DNA from: Lysobacter gummosus
GTDB lineage: Bacteria > Pseudomonadota > Gammaproteobacteria > Xanthomonadales > Xanthomonadaceae
Direction: 5' to 3'
Length of the DNA stretch: 64,000 nucleotides
Assembly (NCBI RefSeq): GCF_001442805.1
Contig: NZ_CP011131.1
Span: forward strand, 4,154,001-4,218,000
The translations under genes and the position numbers were made by a program. This document shows positions 28,112 to 39,303 of the stretch, one piece after another (positions within the stretch are counted from its first letter, which is position 1; each line of letters starts with the position of its first letter). Under the pieces are notes generated by a model. It saw nothing but the letters and a program-made list of their open reading frames with translations, was not told the origin of the DNA and ran no database searches.

Positions 28112-30775
28112 GTGATCCCCCGCCGCCGCCAGCTCCAGACCGCCTTATGGATCGTGCTGCCGCTGGCCGGCGCGCTGCTGACGATGCTGATCGTCGGTCG
28201 CATCGCCTATTCGCAGGCCTTGCAGCGCCAGGCCGGCGAAGCCAGCGTGCTGCTGGCGCAGCGCGCGCAGGTGATCGAGCAGCACATCGATCGTTACCGG
28301 ATCATGCCGGCGGTGCTGTCGCTGGACCCGCAGTTGCGCGCGACCCTGGCCAATCCCGCCGACCGCGTCCAGCGCCAGCGCGCCAACGAGCGCCTGGTCC
28401 AGCTTAATTTCGCCAACCGCACCAGCACGTTGACCCTGATCGACGGCAACGGCATCGGTCTGGCCGCCAGCAACTGGGACCTGCCCAACAGCAACGTCGG
28501 CCACTCCTACGCATTCCGCCCGTATTTCCAGAAAGCCATGGCCGAAGGCTCGGGCGAGTTCTACGCCATCGGCGTGACCACCCACGTGCCAGGCCACTTC
28601 ATCGCCCGCGCCATCCACGACGAACGCGGCGGCGCGGTCGGCGCGGTCGCGGTCAAGGTCGAGCTGGAAGACATCCGCTCGGACTGGAGCGAACGCGGCG
28701 ATCTGGTCCTGCTCAGCGACGCCAACGGCGTGGTGTTCCTGACCGCGCAGCCGCAATGGCGCTACCGCATGCTGCGCACACCGACACCGGCGCAAAGCAG
28801 CGAGCTACAGCGCACCCGCCAGTATCAAGGGCAGAAACTGCGGCCGGCCTCGTTCCGGCTCGAACGCGAAGTCGGCGACGGCGCGCGCGTGGTGCGCCTG
28901 CGCGAGCCGGGCATGCGCGAGCCGATGCTGTGGCAATCGCTGCATCTGCAACGCGAAGACTGGACCCTGCACCTGCTGCGCGACACCACGCCGAGCATCC
29001 GCATCGCCTGGATCGCGCGCGCGGTGGCGGCCGGCGCGTGGCTGCTGCTGGTCTCGGTCGCGCTGCTGCTGATGCAGCGCAACCGCATCGCCAGCCTGCG
29101 CCTGCGCAGCCGGCAGGAACTGGAGCGAATGGTCGAGCACCACGCCGAAGCGCTGCGCAACGCCCAGGACGGCGTGGTTCACGCGGCGCGGCAGGCGAGC
29201 CTGGGCAAAGGCCAGAGCCTGGAACATTTGCCGCAGGGCGTCAGCGTGGTCGATGCGCAACTGCGGCTGGTGGCGTGGAATCAGCGCTACGCCGAGCTGT
29301 TCCGCTATCCGCCGGAGCTGTTGCAGGTGGGCCGGCCGATCGAAGACCTGATCCGCTACAACGCCCGCCGCGGTCTGCTCGGCGCCGATCCGGAAGACGC
29401 GATCCGGCGCCGCCTGGATCATCTGCAACGCGGCCAGCCTTACCTGCACGAACGCGAACGCCCGGACGGCACGGTGATCGAGATCCGCGGCAATCCGATG
29501 CCCGACGGCGGCTTCGTCACCAGTTACGCCGACATCACCGCCTACAAGCAGGCCGCGCGCGATCTGCGCACGCTGGCCGACAGCCTGGAACGCGGCATCG
29601 AGCAGCGCACCCGCGATCTGCAAAGCGCCATGGGCGAAGCCGAGCGCGCCAACCGCTCCAAGACCCGCTTCGTCGCCGCCGCCGTGCACGATCTGCTGCA
29701 GCCCTTGAACGCTGCGCGCATGTACCTGTCGTCGCTGCGGCGGCGCGTGAGCGATGGCGAAGGCCGTGAGCTCAGCGACCACATCGAGGCCGCGCTGGCC
29801 GCGCAGGACGACATTCTGTCCAGCCTGCTGGACATTTCGCGCCTGGAATCCGGAGCGCTGGAAGTGCGCCGCGCCGCGCTGCCGTTGTCGCGGCTGTTCG
29901 CCAGCATCGACAGCCAGTTCCGCATTCTGGCCGAGTCGCGCGGCCTGCGCCTGCACTGCATCGCCTCCAGCGCGGTGATCGACAGCGACGAAGTGTTGCT
30001 GCGCCGGATCGTGCAGAACTTCGTCTCCAACGCGATGCAGTTCACCCCGCGCGACGGCCGCATCGTGATCGGCGCGCGGCGCCTGCACGACAGCATGCGC
30101 GTCGAGGTGTGGGACACCGGCCCGGGCATCGCGGCGAACAAACGCGAACTGATTTTCGAGGAATTCCAGCGCCTGGACACCGGCGTCGAAGCGCCGCAGC
30201 GCGGCGCCGGGCTCGGCCTGGCGATCGTGCGCCGGGTGGCGCTGCTGCTCGGCCATCGCGTGCACGTGCGCTCCTGGCCCGGGCACGGCAGCGTGTTTTC
30301 GGTAGAAGTGCCGTACGCGCAGGCCGCCTCGTACGCGCCGGAAACCGCGGCGCCGCTTGTCGCGGCCGACGGCCATGCCGCGCAGGGCCAGGATTCGCCG
30401 CTGCACGGCCGCCGGGTGTGGGTGATCGACGACGATCTGCATTCGCGCCAGGCCGCGCAACGCCTGCTCGGCGATTGGGGCTGCGCGGTCGAAACCGCCG
30501 GCACCGCGGCCGAGGCGCTGACCAAGGCTTCGGCGGCGACGATGCCGGACCTGCTGCTGCTGGACTACCGGCTCGGCGAAAGCACCGGTTTCGAACTGGG
30601 CACGCAGTTGGAAGCCAAGTGGAAACGCATGCCGCAGGTGGTGCTGATGTCGGCCGATGCCGACCCGTCGCTGCGCACGCGCGCGGCCGAACGCGACTGG
30701 AGCTTCCTGCCCAAGCCGCTGCGGCCGGCGGCGCTGCGCGCGCTGGCGACACGACTGCTCGGCATGGGCCTGTAA
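28112..30775 (+). CDS. Hybrid sensor histidine kinase with DctB-like sensor
   Basis: A membrane kinase of 887 residues. TM1 is at about 10-32 and TM2 at about 305-327, bounding a periplasmic sensor with DctB/dCache-like motifs (GLAASNWDLPNSNVG, YAFRPYFQKAM, then YAIGVTTHVPGHF). After TM2 come a coiled segment, a PAS_7-like domain at about 375-490 (LEHLPQGVSVVDAQLRLVAW), a dimerisation helix with His526 in VHDLLQPLNAARMY, an ATPase domain (NFVSNAMQFT, DTGPGIA, GLGLAIV), and a receiver with Asp818 (LLLLDYRLGE). The transmitter half resembles CrbS/NahK/ErcS-type kinases. C4-dicarboxylate sensing is inferred from the sensor and from the nearby dctA. GTG 28112 was chosen because the longer frame runs through repeat DNA. 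Confidence 0.85.
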   Translation: MIPRRRQLQTALWIVLPLAGALLTMLIVGRIAYSQALQRQAGEASVLLAQRAQVIEQHIDRYRIMPAVLSLDPQLRATLANPADRVQRQRANERLVQLNFANRTSTLTLIDGNGIGLAASNWDLPNSNVGHSYAFRPYFQKAMAEGSGEFYAIGVTTHVPGHFIARAIHDERGGAVGAVAVKVELEDIRSDWSERGDLVLLSDANGVVFLTAQPQWRYRMLRTPTPAQSSELQRTRQYQGQKLRPASFRLEREVGDGARVVRLREPGMREPMLWQSLHLQREDWTLHLLRDTTPSIRIAWIARAVAAGAWLLLVSVALLLMQRNRIASLRLRSRQELERMVEHHAEALRNAQDGVVHAARQASLGKGQSLEHLPQGVSVVDAQLRLVAWNQRYAELFRYPPELLQVGRPIEDLIRYNARRGLLGADPEDAIRRRLDHLQRGQPYLHERERPDGTVIEIRGNPMPDGGFVTSYADITAYKQAARDLRTLADSLERGIEQRTRDLQSAMGEAERANRSKTRFVAAAVHDLLQPLNAARMYLSSLRRRVSDGEGRELSDHIEAALAAQDDILSSLLDISRLESGALEVRRAALPLSRLFASIDSQFRILAESRGLRLHCIASSAVIDSDEVLLRRIVQNFVSNAMQFTPRDGRIVIGARRLHDSMRVEVWDTGPGIAANKRELIFEEFQRLDTGVEAPQRGAGLGLAIVRRVALLLGHRVHVRSWPGHGSVFSVEVPYAQAASYAPETAAPLVAADGHAAQGQDSPLHGRRVWVIDDDLHSRQAAQRLLGDWGCAVETAGTAAEALTKASAATMPDLLLLDYRLGESTGFELGTQLEAKWKRMPQVVLMSADADPSLRTRAAERDWSFLPKPLRPAALRALATRLLGMGL

Positions 30776-30897
30776 GCGCGCCGTCTGCAGGCCCGCGGTT
30801 TGCCGGGTCGGTCGGCATCGACACCCCGCGCCGAAGGCCGCCGCGCCGGGCCCGGTTCGGTAGCACACTGGGCTTCGCCCTCCCCTGCGCACGCGCC

Positions 30898-31302
30898 ATG
30901 CCCGACTTGCCCTTGCTCGACCTCGCCGCCTTGCGCGCGCTGGCGCGCGACTCGGCCGCGATCGCCGGCGCCTGCGCGTGCGTCGCGCCGGCGCCGATCG
31001 CCTGGACCAGCATGCCGATGGAGCTGCCGCAGTCGCGGCTGGAACGGATCGCCACCTTGATCGCGGCGGCGGACTACGAGCTCAGCGTCGAGGAATACCA
31101 TCCGCGCGGCACTCACTACTGGTCGCCCGACGCGCCGATCGCGATCGACCGCTATCCGGGTAATCACTGCGATGTCTGGCGATGCCGCCAGTGCGGCCGC
31201 TGCTTTCTGCACTACACCGAGGGCGGCGGTTATTTCGTCGACCGGCGCATTCGCCTGCTCGATCCGGCACTGATCGTGGATACCTCGATCGCGCAGGACT
31301 GA
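30898..31302 (+). CDS. Conserved small Cys-rich protein of unknown function
   Basis: A protein of 134 residues with no signal peptide. The C-terminal half holds a tight cysteine cluster, CDVWRCRQCGRCFLHY (residues about 98-113), that could bind zinc, followed by TEGGGYFVDRRIRLLDP. The N-terminal half is Ala/Leu rich and helical, with PMELPQSRLERIATL and a VEEYHPRGTHYWSPDAP stretch. It lies between the hybrid kinase and the convergent response regulator. I do not recognise a named family. Confidence 0.7.
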   Translation: MPDLPLLDLAALRALARDSAAIAGACACVAPAPIAWTSMPMELPQSRLERIATLIAAADYELSVEEYHPRGTHYWSPDAPIAIDRYPGNHCDVWRCRQCGRCFLHYTEGGGYFVDRRIRLLDPALIVDTSIAQD

Positions 31303-31320
31303 GCGCGCGGCCTCTGCGGC

Positions 31321-31995
31321 TCAGGACAGGCGCAGCGCGTCGTCGTGCAGGCCGGCGCCGTCTTCGTCCAGCGCCAGCCCCTTCACCAGCACCGCCGCCT
31401 GGGTGCGCGAATGGCAGCCGAGCTTGCGCAGGATCGCGGTGACGTGGATCTTCACCGTGTTCTCGGCCAGCGACAGCTCGTAGGCGATCTGCTTGTTGAG
31501 CAGGCCGTCGGCCAGGCGCAGCAGCACGCGCATCTGTTGCGGCGTCAGCTGGGCCAGGCGATCGGCGAGTTGCGCGTCGCCCTCATCGCGATCGGCCTTT
31601 TGCGAGGGAAACCAGACTTCGCCCGCGAGCACGGCGTTGACCGCTTCGCCCAGCACCGAGGAAGGCGCCGACTTGGGCACGAAACCGGAGGCGCCGAACT
31701 GCTGCGCGCGGCGGATGGTGCGCGGGTGTTCGTTGGAGGAAATGATCACCACCGGCAGCTCGGGGCGTTCGCCGCGCGCGTAGACCAGCGAAGAGAACCC
31801 CATCGCCCCGGGCATCATCAGGTCGAGCATGGCCAGATCGAATTCGCCGCCGCTGGCGATGGCCGCTTCCAATGCGCTCTGGCTGGCGACCTCGACGATC
31901 TGCGCGCCGGGCGCGATCTCGCCCAGCGCATAGCGCAGCGCCGCGCGGAACATCGGATGGTCGTCGGCGATCAACAGGCGCAGGGTTGCGCTCAT
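31321..31995 (-). CDS. LuxR/NarL-type response regulator
   Basis: A regulator of 224 residues. The N-terminal receiver has the acidic pair DD at 11-12, phosphoacceptor Asp58 in MLDLMMPG and a conserved Lys in GFVPKSAP. The C-terminal LuxR HTH is at about residues 150-210 (LTPQQMRVLLRLADGLLNKQIAYELSLAENTVKIHVTAI, shown here as consecutive family motifs LTPQQ, NKQIA, ENTVKIH). The layout and VVIISSNE segment recall CrbR/ErdR-type regulators. It is convergent with, and about 550 bp from, the hybrid kinase gene, its likely partner (inference). Confidence 0.86.
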   Translation of the reverse strand: MSATLRLLIADDHPMFRAALRYALGEIAPGAQIVEVASQSALEAAIASGGEFDLAMLDLMMPGAMGFSSLVYARGERPELPVVIISSNEHPRTIRRAQQFGASGFVPKSAPSSVLGEAVNAVLAGEVWFPSQKADRDEGDAQLADRLAQLTPQQMRVLLRLADGLLNKQIAYELSLAENTVKIHVTAILRKLGCHSRTQAAVLVKGLALDEDGAGLHDDALRLS

Positions 31996-32396
31996 CGGAC
32001 TGGATACCCCTCGGGCTGAGAGCGGGACCGATCCTACACGGTCGGGGCGCGCGCGGGACTTTGGCGCGGCTGTCCGGGCTCACACTCCGCCATTTAGTTC
32101 CCTGCCCCGCTTGCGGGGTGGGGGCTGGGGTGAGGGCACGCAGCACGGTCCGTTGCGTCGAAGGACCTCGCCTCCCTCTCCCGCTTGCGGGGTGAGGGGC
32201 CGCGCTTGCGAGCCATTGGCTCGCGCGGCACCGAACGCCCGAACGCCGTGCGTTCGGGCCGGGGTGGGCTGGGGTGAGGGCGCGCGAGGTAGCAGATGGC
32301 GCCGCAGGCCTAAGTTCGCGCACCCTCACACCCCAAGGGTGCTTCCTTCGGGCGTCCGGTCCTTCGGACCACCTTCTCCCGCCAGCGGGAGAAGGG
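31996..32396. repeat. Mosaic of degraded dispersed repeats, no gene
   Basis: The roughly 400 bp upstream of the response regulator hold several GGGCTGGGGTGAGGGC-type motifs (near 32118, 32178 and 32262) and, at 32356-32394, an inverted copy of the 17.9-18.1 kb element (GGTCCTTCGGACCA plus the CTTCTCCCGC hairpin). No coding gene was recognised. Confidence 0.55.
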
Positions 32397-32430
32397 AAAA
32401 AAGAACGGGGCAGCCGAAGCCGCCCCGTTC
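32397..32430 (-). terminator. Strong intrinsic terminator of mdh
   Basis: On the minus strand, GAACGGGGC pairs with GCCCCGTTC, extended by three pairs around a TTCG tetraloop, followed directly by six T. It lies about 40 bp past the mdh stop. Confidence 0.85.
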
Positions 32431-32468
32431 ATGCATCCATCCGGGCCGAACCGCGCCCGGCGGTTCGA

Positions 32469-33455
32469 TCAACCCAGCAGATGGGCGACGCCGGCGCGCT
32501 CTTCTTCCAGCTCGGCCAGGGTCTTGTCCATGCGCTCGCGGCTGAAGGCGTCGATTTCGAGGCCTTCCACGCGGGTGTACTCGCCATTGGCGGTGATCAC
32601 CGGCACGCCGTACATCACCGTCTCCGGGATGCCGTAGCTGCCGTCGGACGGCACGCCCATGGTCACCCACTTGCCGTTGCTGCCCAGGACCCAGTCGCGG
32701 ACGTGGTCGATGGCGGCGTTGGCGGCCGAGGCGGCCGAGGACAGGCCACGCGCTTCGATGATCGCCGCGCCGCGCTTGCCCACGACCGGAATGAAGGTGT
32801 CGGCGTTCCAGGCGGCGTCGTTGATCTTGTCCTTCAGCGACACGCCGCCGGCCTTGGCGAAGCGGTAGTCCGGATACATGGTCGGGCTGTGGTTGCCCCA
32901 CACGATCAGGTTCTCGATGTCGCCCACGGCGACGCCGGCCTTGGCGGCGAGCTGGCTCAGCGCGCGGTTGTGGTCCAGGCGCAGCATGGCGGTGAAGTTC
33001 TTCGCCGGCAGGTCCGGCGCCGACTTCATCGCGATGTAGGCGTTGGTGTTGGCCGGGTTGCCGACCACCAGCACCTTGACGTTGCGCGAGGCGACCTTGT
33101 TCAACGCCGCGCCCTGGGCGGTGAAGATCTTCGCGTTTTCCAGCAGCAGGTCCTTGCGCTCCATGCCCGGGCCGCGCGGACGCGCGCCGACCAGCAGGGC
33201 GATGTCGGCGTCCTTGAACGCGACTTCGGCGTCGTCGGTGCCGACGATGCCGGCCAGCAGCGGGAACGCGCAGTCTTCCAGCTCCATGATCACGCCCTTG
33301 AGCGCGGCCTGGGCCTTCTCCAGCGGCAGTTCCAGCAGCTGCAGGATGACGGGCTGATCCTTGCCGAGCATTTCGCCGGAAGCGATGCGGAACAGCAGCG
33401 AGTAGCCGATCTGGCCGGCAGCACCGGTGACGGCAACGCGGACGGGGGTCTTCAT
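32469..33455 (-). CDS. mdh: Malate dehydrogenase
   Basis: A cytosolic NAD-dependent enzyme of 328 residues that interconverts malate and oxaloacetate in the TCA cycle. It has the [19 protein letters not shown] dinucleotide-binding start, [26 protein letters not shown], and the catalytic His in [14 protein letters not shown] 33455 follows AAGGAAA at good spacing and gives the standard family length; a 13-residue upstream extension was rejected. It lies close to the dicarboxylate uptake block. Confidence 0.95.
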   Translation of the reverse strand: MKTPVRVAVTGAAGQIGYSLLFRIASGEMLGKDQPVILQLLELPLEKAQAALKGVIMELEDCAFPLLAGIVGTDDAEVAFKDADIALLVGARPRGPGMERKDLLLENAKIFTAQGAALNKVASRNVKVLVVGNPANTNAYIAMKSAPDLPAKNFTAMLRLDHNRALSQLAAKAGVAVGDIENLIVWGNHSPTMYPDYRFAKAGGVSLKDKINDAAWNADTFIPVVGKRGAAIIEARGLSSAASAANAAIDHVRDWVLGSNGKWVTMGVPSDGSYGIPETVMYGVPVITANGEYTRVEGLEIDAFSRERMDKTLAELEEERAGVAHLLG

Positions 33456-33542
33456 CGGGGTGTTTCCTTCGCTAGTGAACAAGGTGGCGGGCACGCGGCC
33501 CGCGTTATGGATGGAGTCGAGCGCGCGGCGGCCGCCGCGCGC

Positions 33543-33932
33543 TCACAGGCGATAGCCCAACGGTTCGAGATGGCCTTTGATCTCGTCCATGTTGTAGCCG
33601 TAAACGATGTCCTGGCCGACGATGGTGACCGGCACGCCGCGCGCGCCGACCGCGTCCATCGCCTTCTGGCCCGCGGCGGTATCGACGTCGATGAGGGTGT
33701 AGCGCACGTCGGCCAGTTCGAAATCCTTGCGCAGCTTTTCGCAGTAGCCGCACCACTCCGCCGCAAGCATGACGATGCGCTTGTCGCCGGTGGTGTGGCG
33801 CGGATCGTCGGGCTTGAGCTCGGCCGGACGCGAGGCGAACAGGCCGCCCGCGCCGTTGGCCTTGAGCAACTTGACGCCGCCGACGCCGACAGCCGCGGCG
33901 ATGGCGATCCAGAGCACGGTGGTCACGCGCAT
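33543..33932 (-). CDS. Membrane-anchored glutaredoxin-like protein
   Basis: A protein of 129 residues. An N-terminal hydrophobic segment (TTVLWIAIAAAVGVGGV) could anchor or export it. The rest is a glutaredoxin/thioredoxin-like fold with redox motif CGYC (AAEWCGYCEKLRKDF, near residue 62), the cis-Pro segment GVPVTIV and VYGYNMDEIKGHL near the end. It is probably a periplasmic-facing thiol-disulfide protein. It follows the aminotransferase gene on the same strand by about 60 bp. Confidence 0.8.
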   Translation of the reverse strand: MRVTTVLWIAIAAAVGVGGVKLLKANGAGGLFASRPAELKPDDPRHTTGDKRIVMLAAEWCGYCEKLRKDFELADVRYTLIDVDTAAGQKAMDAVGARGVPVTIVGQDIVYGYNMDEIKGHLEPLGYRL

Positions 33933-33992
33933 ATCGAAGTCCTTGGTCTGGATCGTAGCCGAGGGCGAACGCTGGTCGAATCGACGCCGGGC

Positions 33993-35198
33993 TCAGGCGA
34001 GCTCGGCGAAGAATTCCTGGAAGCGCTGCAGACCCGGCGCAAGCTGCGGCGTCGGACAGGTGTAGCTGATGCGCAGCGCGCGCGGCTCGCCGAACGCCGA
34101 ACCCGGCACGCAGGCCACGCCCTTGGTTTCCAGCAGAGCGTTGCAGAAATCCATGTCGTTGCCGATCTTCAAACCGCTGGGGCCATGCGTTTTGCCGAAG
34201 GCGACGCTGATGTCCGGGAACACGTAGAACGCGCCCTGCGGACGCGGGCAGACCACGCCCGGGATCGAATTCATCACGTCCATGACCTGGTCGCGCTTGA
34301 CCTGGAATTCGGCGCAGCGCGCGGTCGGCACGTCCTGCGGACCCGACAGCGCGGCCACGGCGGCGGCGGTGACGATTTCCGGGACGTTGGTGATGTGGTT
34401 GGAGTTCATCGTGGTCACGGCCTGCGCGATCACTTCCGGACCGGCCATGAAACCCACGCGCCAACCCGGCATGCCGTAGGTCTTGGACAGCGAGTCGATG
34501 AAGATCACGCGGTCGCGCAACTCGGGATGCGAGTGCACGAAGTTGTGATAGCCCAGGCCGTCGAACACCATGCGGTTGTAGATGTCGTCGGTGATGACCC
34601 AGGTGTCCGGGTACTTGGCGATGACCGCGGCCAATGCATCGATTTCGTCCTTGCCGTAGACCATGCCGGTCGGGTTGGACGGGTTGTTGAACAAGAACAC
34701 CTTCGGCTTCTTCGCCAGCGCGACTTCCAGCTGGGCCGGGGTGAGCTTGTAGTCCTGCGAGGCCGGGCACGGCAGCAGGTCGATCTTGGCGTTGACGATC
34801 TCGGCGATGTCGAGATAGCTGGTCCAGTACGGGGTCGGGAAGACGATCGTGTCGCCTTCGTCCAACAGCGCCTCGGCGATGTTGTAGATCACGTGTTTGG
34901 CGCCGATGCCGGTGGCGCAATTGACGCGGCCGTAGCCGGTCAGGCCGATTTTGCTCATGTGCTCGATGAACGCGTCCAGCAGCGCGTCGGCGCCGCGGTT
35001 GCTGCCGTACTGGCCGCTGTCCTTGGCCAGCGCTTCGCGCACGGCGGCATAGACATGATCGCCGGGCAGGAAGTTGGGAACGCCGATCGAGAAGCTGATG
35101 ATGTCGCGACCTTCGGCCTTGAGCCGCTTGGCCTTTTCGGCAACCTGCATGATCGCGCTGGGCTTGGCGCGACCGATGCGCCGGGCGAGCTGGGGCAT
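33993..35198 (-). CDS. Class I PLP-dependent aminotransferase (aspartate type)
   Basis: A cytosolic transaminase of 401 residues. It has FSIGVPNFLPGDHV, YGSNRGADALLDA, FNNPSNPTGMVY, DDIYNRMVFDG, the PLP lysine in IDSLSKTYGMPGWRVGF, and the substrate-carboxylate Arg in ALRISYTCPTP. ATG 35198 (MPQLARRIGRAKPSA) is the family-typical start; a longer frame continues through repeat DNA and is not credible. Aspartate or a related amino acid is the likely substrate, but specificity within class I cannot be fixed by eye. Confidence 0.9.
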   Translation of the reverse strand: MPQLARRIGRAKPSAIMQVAEKAKRLKAEGRDIISFSIGVPNFLPGDHVYAAVREALAKDSGQYGSNRGADALLDAFIEHMSKIGLTGYGRVNCATGIGAKHVIYNIAEALLDEGDTIVFPTPYWTSYLDIAEIVNAKIDLLPCPASQDYKLTPAQLEVALAKKPKVFLFNNPSNPTGMVYGKDEIDALAAVIAKYPDTWVITDDIYNRMVFDGLGYHNFVHSHPELRDRVIFIDSLSKTYGMPGWRVGFMAGPEVIAQAVTTMNSNHITNVPEIVTAAAVAALSGPQDVPTARCAEFQVKRDQVMDVMNSIPGVVCPRPQGAFYVFPDISVAFGKTHGPSGLKIGNDMDFCNALLETKGVACVPGSAFGEPRALRISYTCPTPQLAPGLQRFQEFFAELA

Positions 35199-35395
35199 CG
35201 TGTAAACCTCGTGGGGTGGTGTACGACGGAGCGTGCGGAGATGAGTAGCGAGGACGCTGGACGCAGCGGCGGTTGCGACGGCGGCGCTCGTTACGGGCGC
35301 TGTCGCCGGACGCACTGGAACCGCTGGTTCTAGCCGCAAAATGGTAGCACAGCGATGGCCGGGCCCTGGTTTGCAATATGTTGTGGGAGGTAATG

Positions 35396-35502
35396 CTTTT
35401 GTGGGAGGGAGCTTCAGCCCCGACGCTTTTCGATCAGCCCCGGTGAGAGCCCGGCGCGATCGGGCCGAAAAGCATCGGGGCTGAAGCTCCCTCCCACAAA
35501 AG
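35396..35502. repeat. 37-bp paired inverted repeat (GGGGCTTCAGCCCC family)
   Basis: Arms at 35396-35432 and 35466-35502 are complementary over 37 bp with one mismatch. They contain GGGAGGGAGCTTCAGCCCC and GCTTTTCG. A partial third TTGTGGGAGG lies just left of the first arm. It is intergenic between the aminotransferase and ppiB and would form a large stem-loop in RNA. Confidence 0.8.
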
Positions 35503-35557
35503 CCCCTTTTACGGCAGCGCCCTGCCATGCCGGCTATGGCGAAATTCCAGGGCGCAA

Positions 35558-35590
35558 ACGAAAAAGACGGCCTTTCGGCCGTCTTTTCGC
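35558..35590 (-). terminator. Intrinsic terminator of the cyclophilin gene
   Basis: GACGGCC and GGCCGTC form a stem with a GAAA loop on the minus strand, extended by A-T pairs and ending in TTTTTC. The near-symmetric A and T tracts could allow action in both directions. Confidence 0.8.
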
Positions 35591-35633
35591 ATCGCACAGC
35601 CCTGCGGCCGCGCGAGATGGCCCGAATCCGGAC

Positions 35634-36140
<507 letters not shown>

Positions 36141-36609
36141 GCAGCGCACTCCAGGTGTAGCGATGGGGATGGGAAAACGGTTCGCCGGCCGAGATGGCGG
36201 CGGCCAGGGCAATCCTCAATGGTACCGAAGCGAAAAAAACCTCGTCGGGCCGCAACCCTTGCCGGAACGGCGCGAGCCGCGGCGGCGCGGGCACGGCCTT
36301 GATCGCGTCGCGGGAGGCCCCGTCCTCGAACCGCGGTCCAAAGCTGAATGCGGTGGCGCAAGGCCGGGCACGGCCGCCAGGCGGCAGGCGTACGTCCCAG
36401 CCGGCGGAGGCCGGACGGCGGGTTGGCCGGGCTTCCGGGACGCGGCTCGCGCCGCTTCTGCAGGGCCTTTCCCGCCTTTTATCGGCCCTGCCCGTTCATA
36501 AAACCGCCCCGACATGAATAAAGCCCGCCCCGGCAGGCACTTGCCACCTTTGACCGGTATAATGGCCGGCTATCTTCCTCAGCTATAGCGCCTTCCGGCG
36601 TCCAATCGC
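36141..36609. other. Intergenic region ppiB / typA
   Basis: About 470 bp between divergent genes. A TATAAT at 36558-36563 is a plausible -10 for typA, giving a leader of about 40 nt; no good -35 is at proper distance. Short frames in the rest are GC-driven shadows. Confidence 0.4.
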
Positions 36610-38439
<1,830 letters not shown>

Positions 38440-38480
38440 TCGCAGCAGGGGCGCCGTCGGCTTGAACCGCGGCGCCCTCG

Positions 38481-38530
38481 CCCCAAGTCAGTACGCTTCG
38501 CTGCAACGAAGCGTCACGCGGGACTTGGGG
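38481..38530. repeat. Nested dyads downstream of typA
   Basis: CCCCAAGT/ACTTGGGG (38481-38488 and 38523-38530) enclose a second perfect pair ACGCTTCG/CGAAGCGT (38493-38500 and 38507-38514). It could be a terminator or an extruded cruciform; there is no T-run. Confidence 0.5.
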
Positions 38531-38707
38531 CACGGCGGCATCGCGCATCGGCGCGTGCCGCGTCCGCCGGGCCGCCCGCCTCGCCGCGTTGCGAACCTTG
38601 GCGCGTCATGAGGATCGAAGCGGCATGCATGTGCACGGTCTGATCGCAATCCCCGGCTCCCGCGCTGCCCTGCCGGGCACGGCCCGACACTGGCCGGCGC
38701 ACGCGCG

Positions 38708-39181
38708 ATGACCGCACCCGAACACCACTACGACGCCAACCCCAAGGCCCATCCGGGCCTGCACGTGATCGCCGCGGTCGAAGCGGCCAAGGGCGCGCTC
38801 GCGCTGTCGGCCGCCAGCGGCCTGGAACTGCTCGGGCCGGCGCCGCTGCAGCGCTGGATCGAAGAACTCATCAAGCGCTTCCACCTGGACCCCGAGCACG
38901 GCTCGCTGGCCTGGCTGGCGCACAGCATCAGCCCGAATTCGGTGCACCTGGCCGCGGCCATCGTGCTCGCCTACGGCGTGCTGCACCTGATCGAAGCCTG
39001 GGGCCTGTGGAAGGCCAAGGCCTGGGCCTCGTGGCTGGGCTGCCTGGGTGCGGCGCTGTACCTGCCGTTCGACATCTACGCGCTGACCCGCCACCCCGGC
39101 TGGCTCGCCACGGCGGTTCTCATAATCAACGTGATCGTGGTTTGGGTTCTCGCGCGCGACATTCTCAAGCGGCGCCGCTGA
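38708..39181 (+). CDS. DUF2127-type membrane protein
   Basis: A protein of 157 residues with about four hydrophobic segments: HVIAAVEAAKGALALSAASG near residue 20, VHLAAAIVLAYGVLHLIEAWGL near residue 80, ASWLGCLGAALYLPFDIYAL and ATAVLIINVIVVWVLARDIL. The HLIEAWGLWKAKAWA and LPFDIYALTRHPGW segments match DUF2127 as I know it. Function unknown. It ends in an Arg/Lys tail and is followed by a large repeat hairpin. Confidence 0.75.
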   Translation: MTAPEHHYDANPKAHPGLHVIAAVEAAKGALALSAASGLELLGPAPLQRWIEELIKRFHLDPEHGSLAWLAHSISPNSVHLAAAIVLAYGVLHLIEAWGLWKAKAWASWLGCLGAALYLPFDIYALTRHPGWLATAVLIINVIVVWVLARDILKRRR

Positions 39182-39204
39182 GGCCCGCCGACGCGGCACG
39201 TCTT

Positions 39205-39303
39205 TGTGGGAGGGAGCTTCAGCCCCGATGCTTTTCGATCAAGTCGCCGCGGGCTTACCAGCGATCTGACCGAAAAGCATCGGGGCTGAAGCTCCCTCCC
39301 ACA
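39205..39303. repeat. 33-bp perfect paired inverted repeat (GGGGCTTCAGCCCC family)
   Basis: Arms at 39205-39237 and 39271-39303 are perfectly complementary over 33 bp and carry the same core as the 35.4-kb element. It sits 23 bp after the DUF2127 gene and upstream of the pqq leader, so it may insulate the pqq operon. Confidence 0.8.

Noticed and set aside
32274-35333. 1019-residue plus-strand frame
   Set aside because: Runs antisense through mdh, the glutaredoxin-like gene and the aminotransferase; composition is typical of GC-rich shadow frames.
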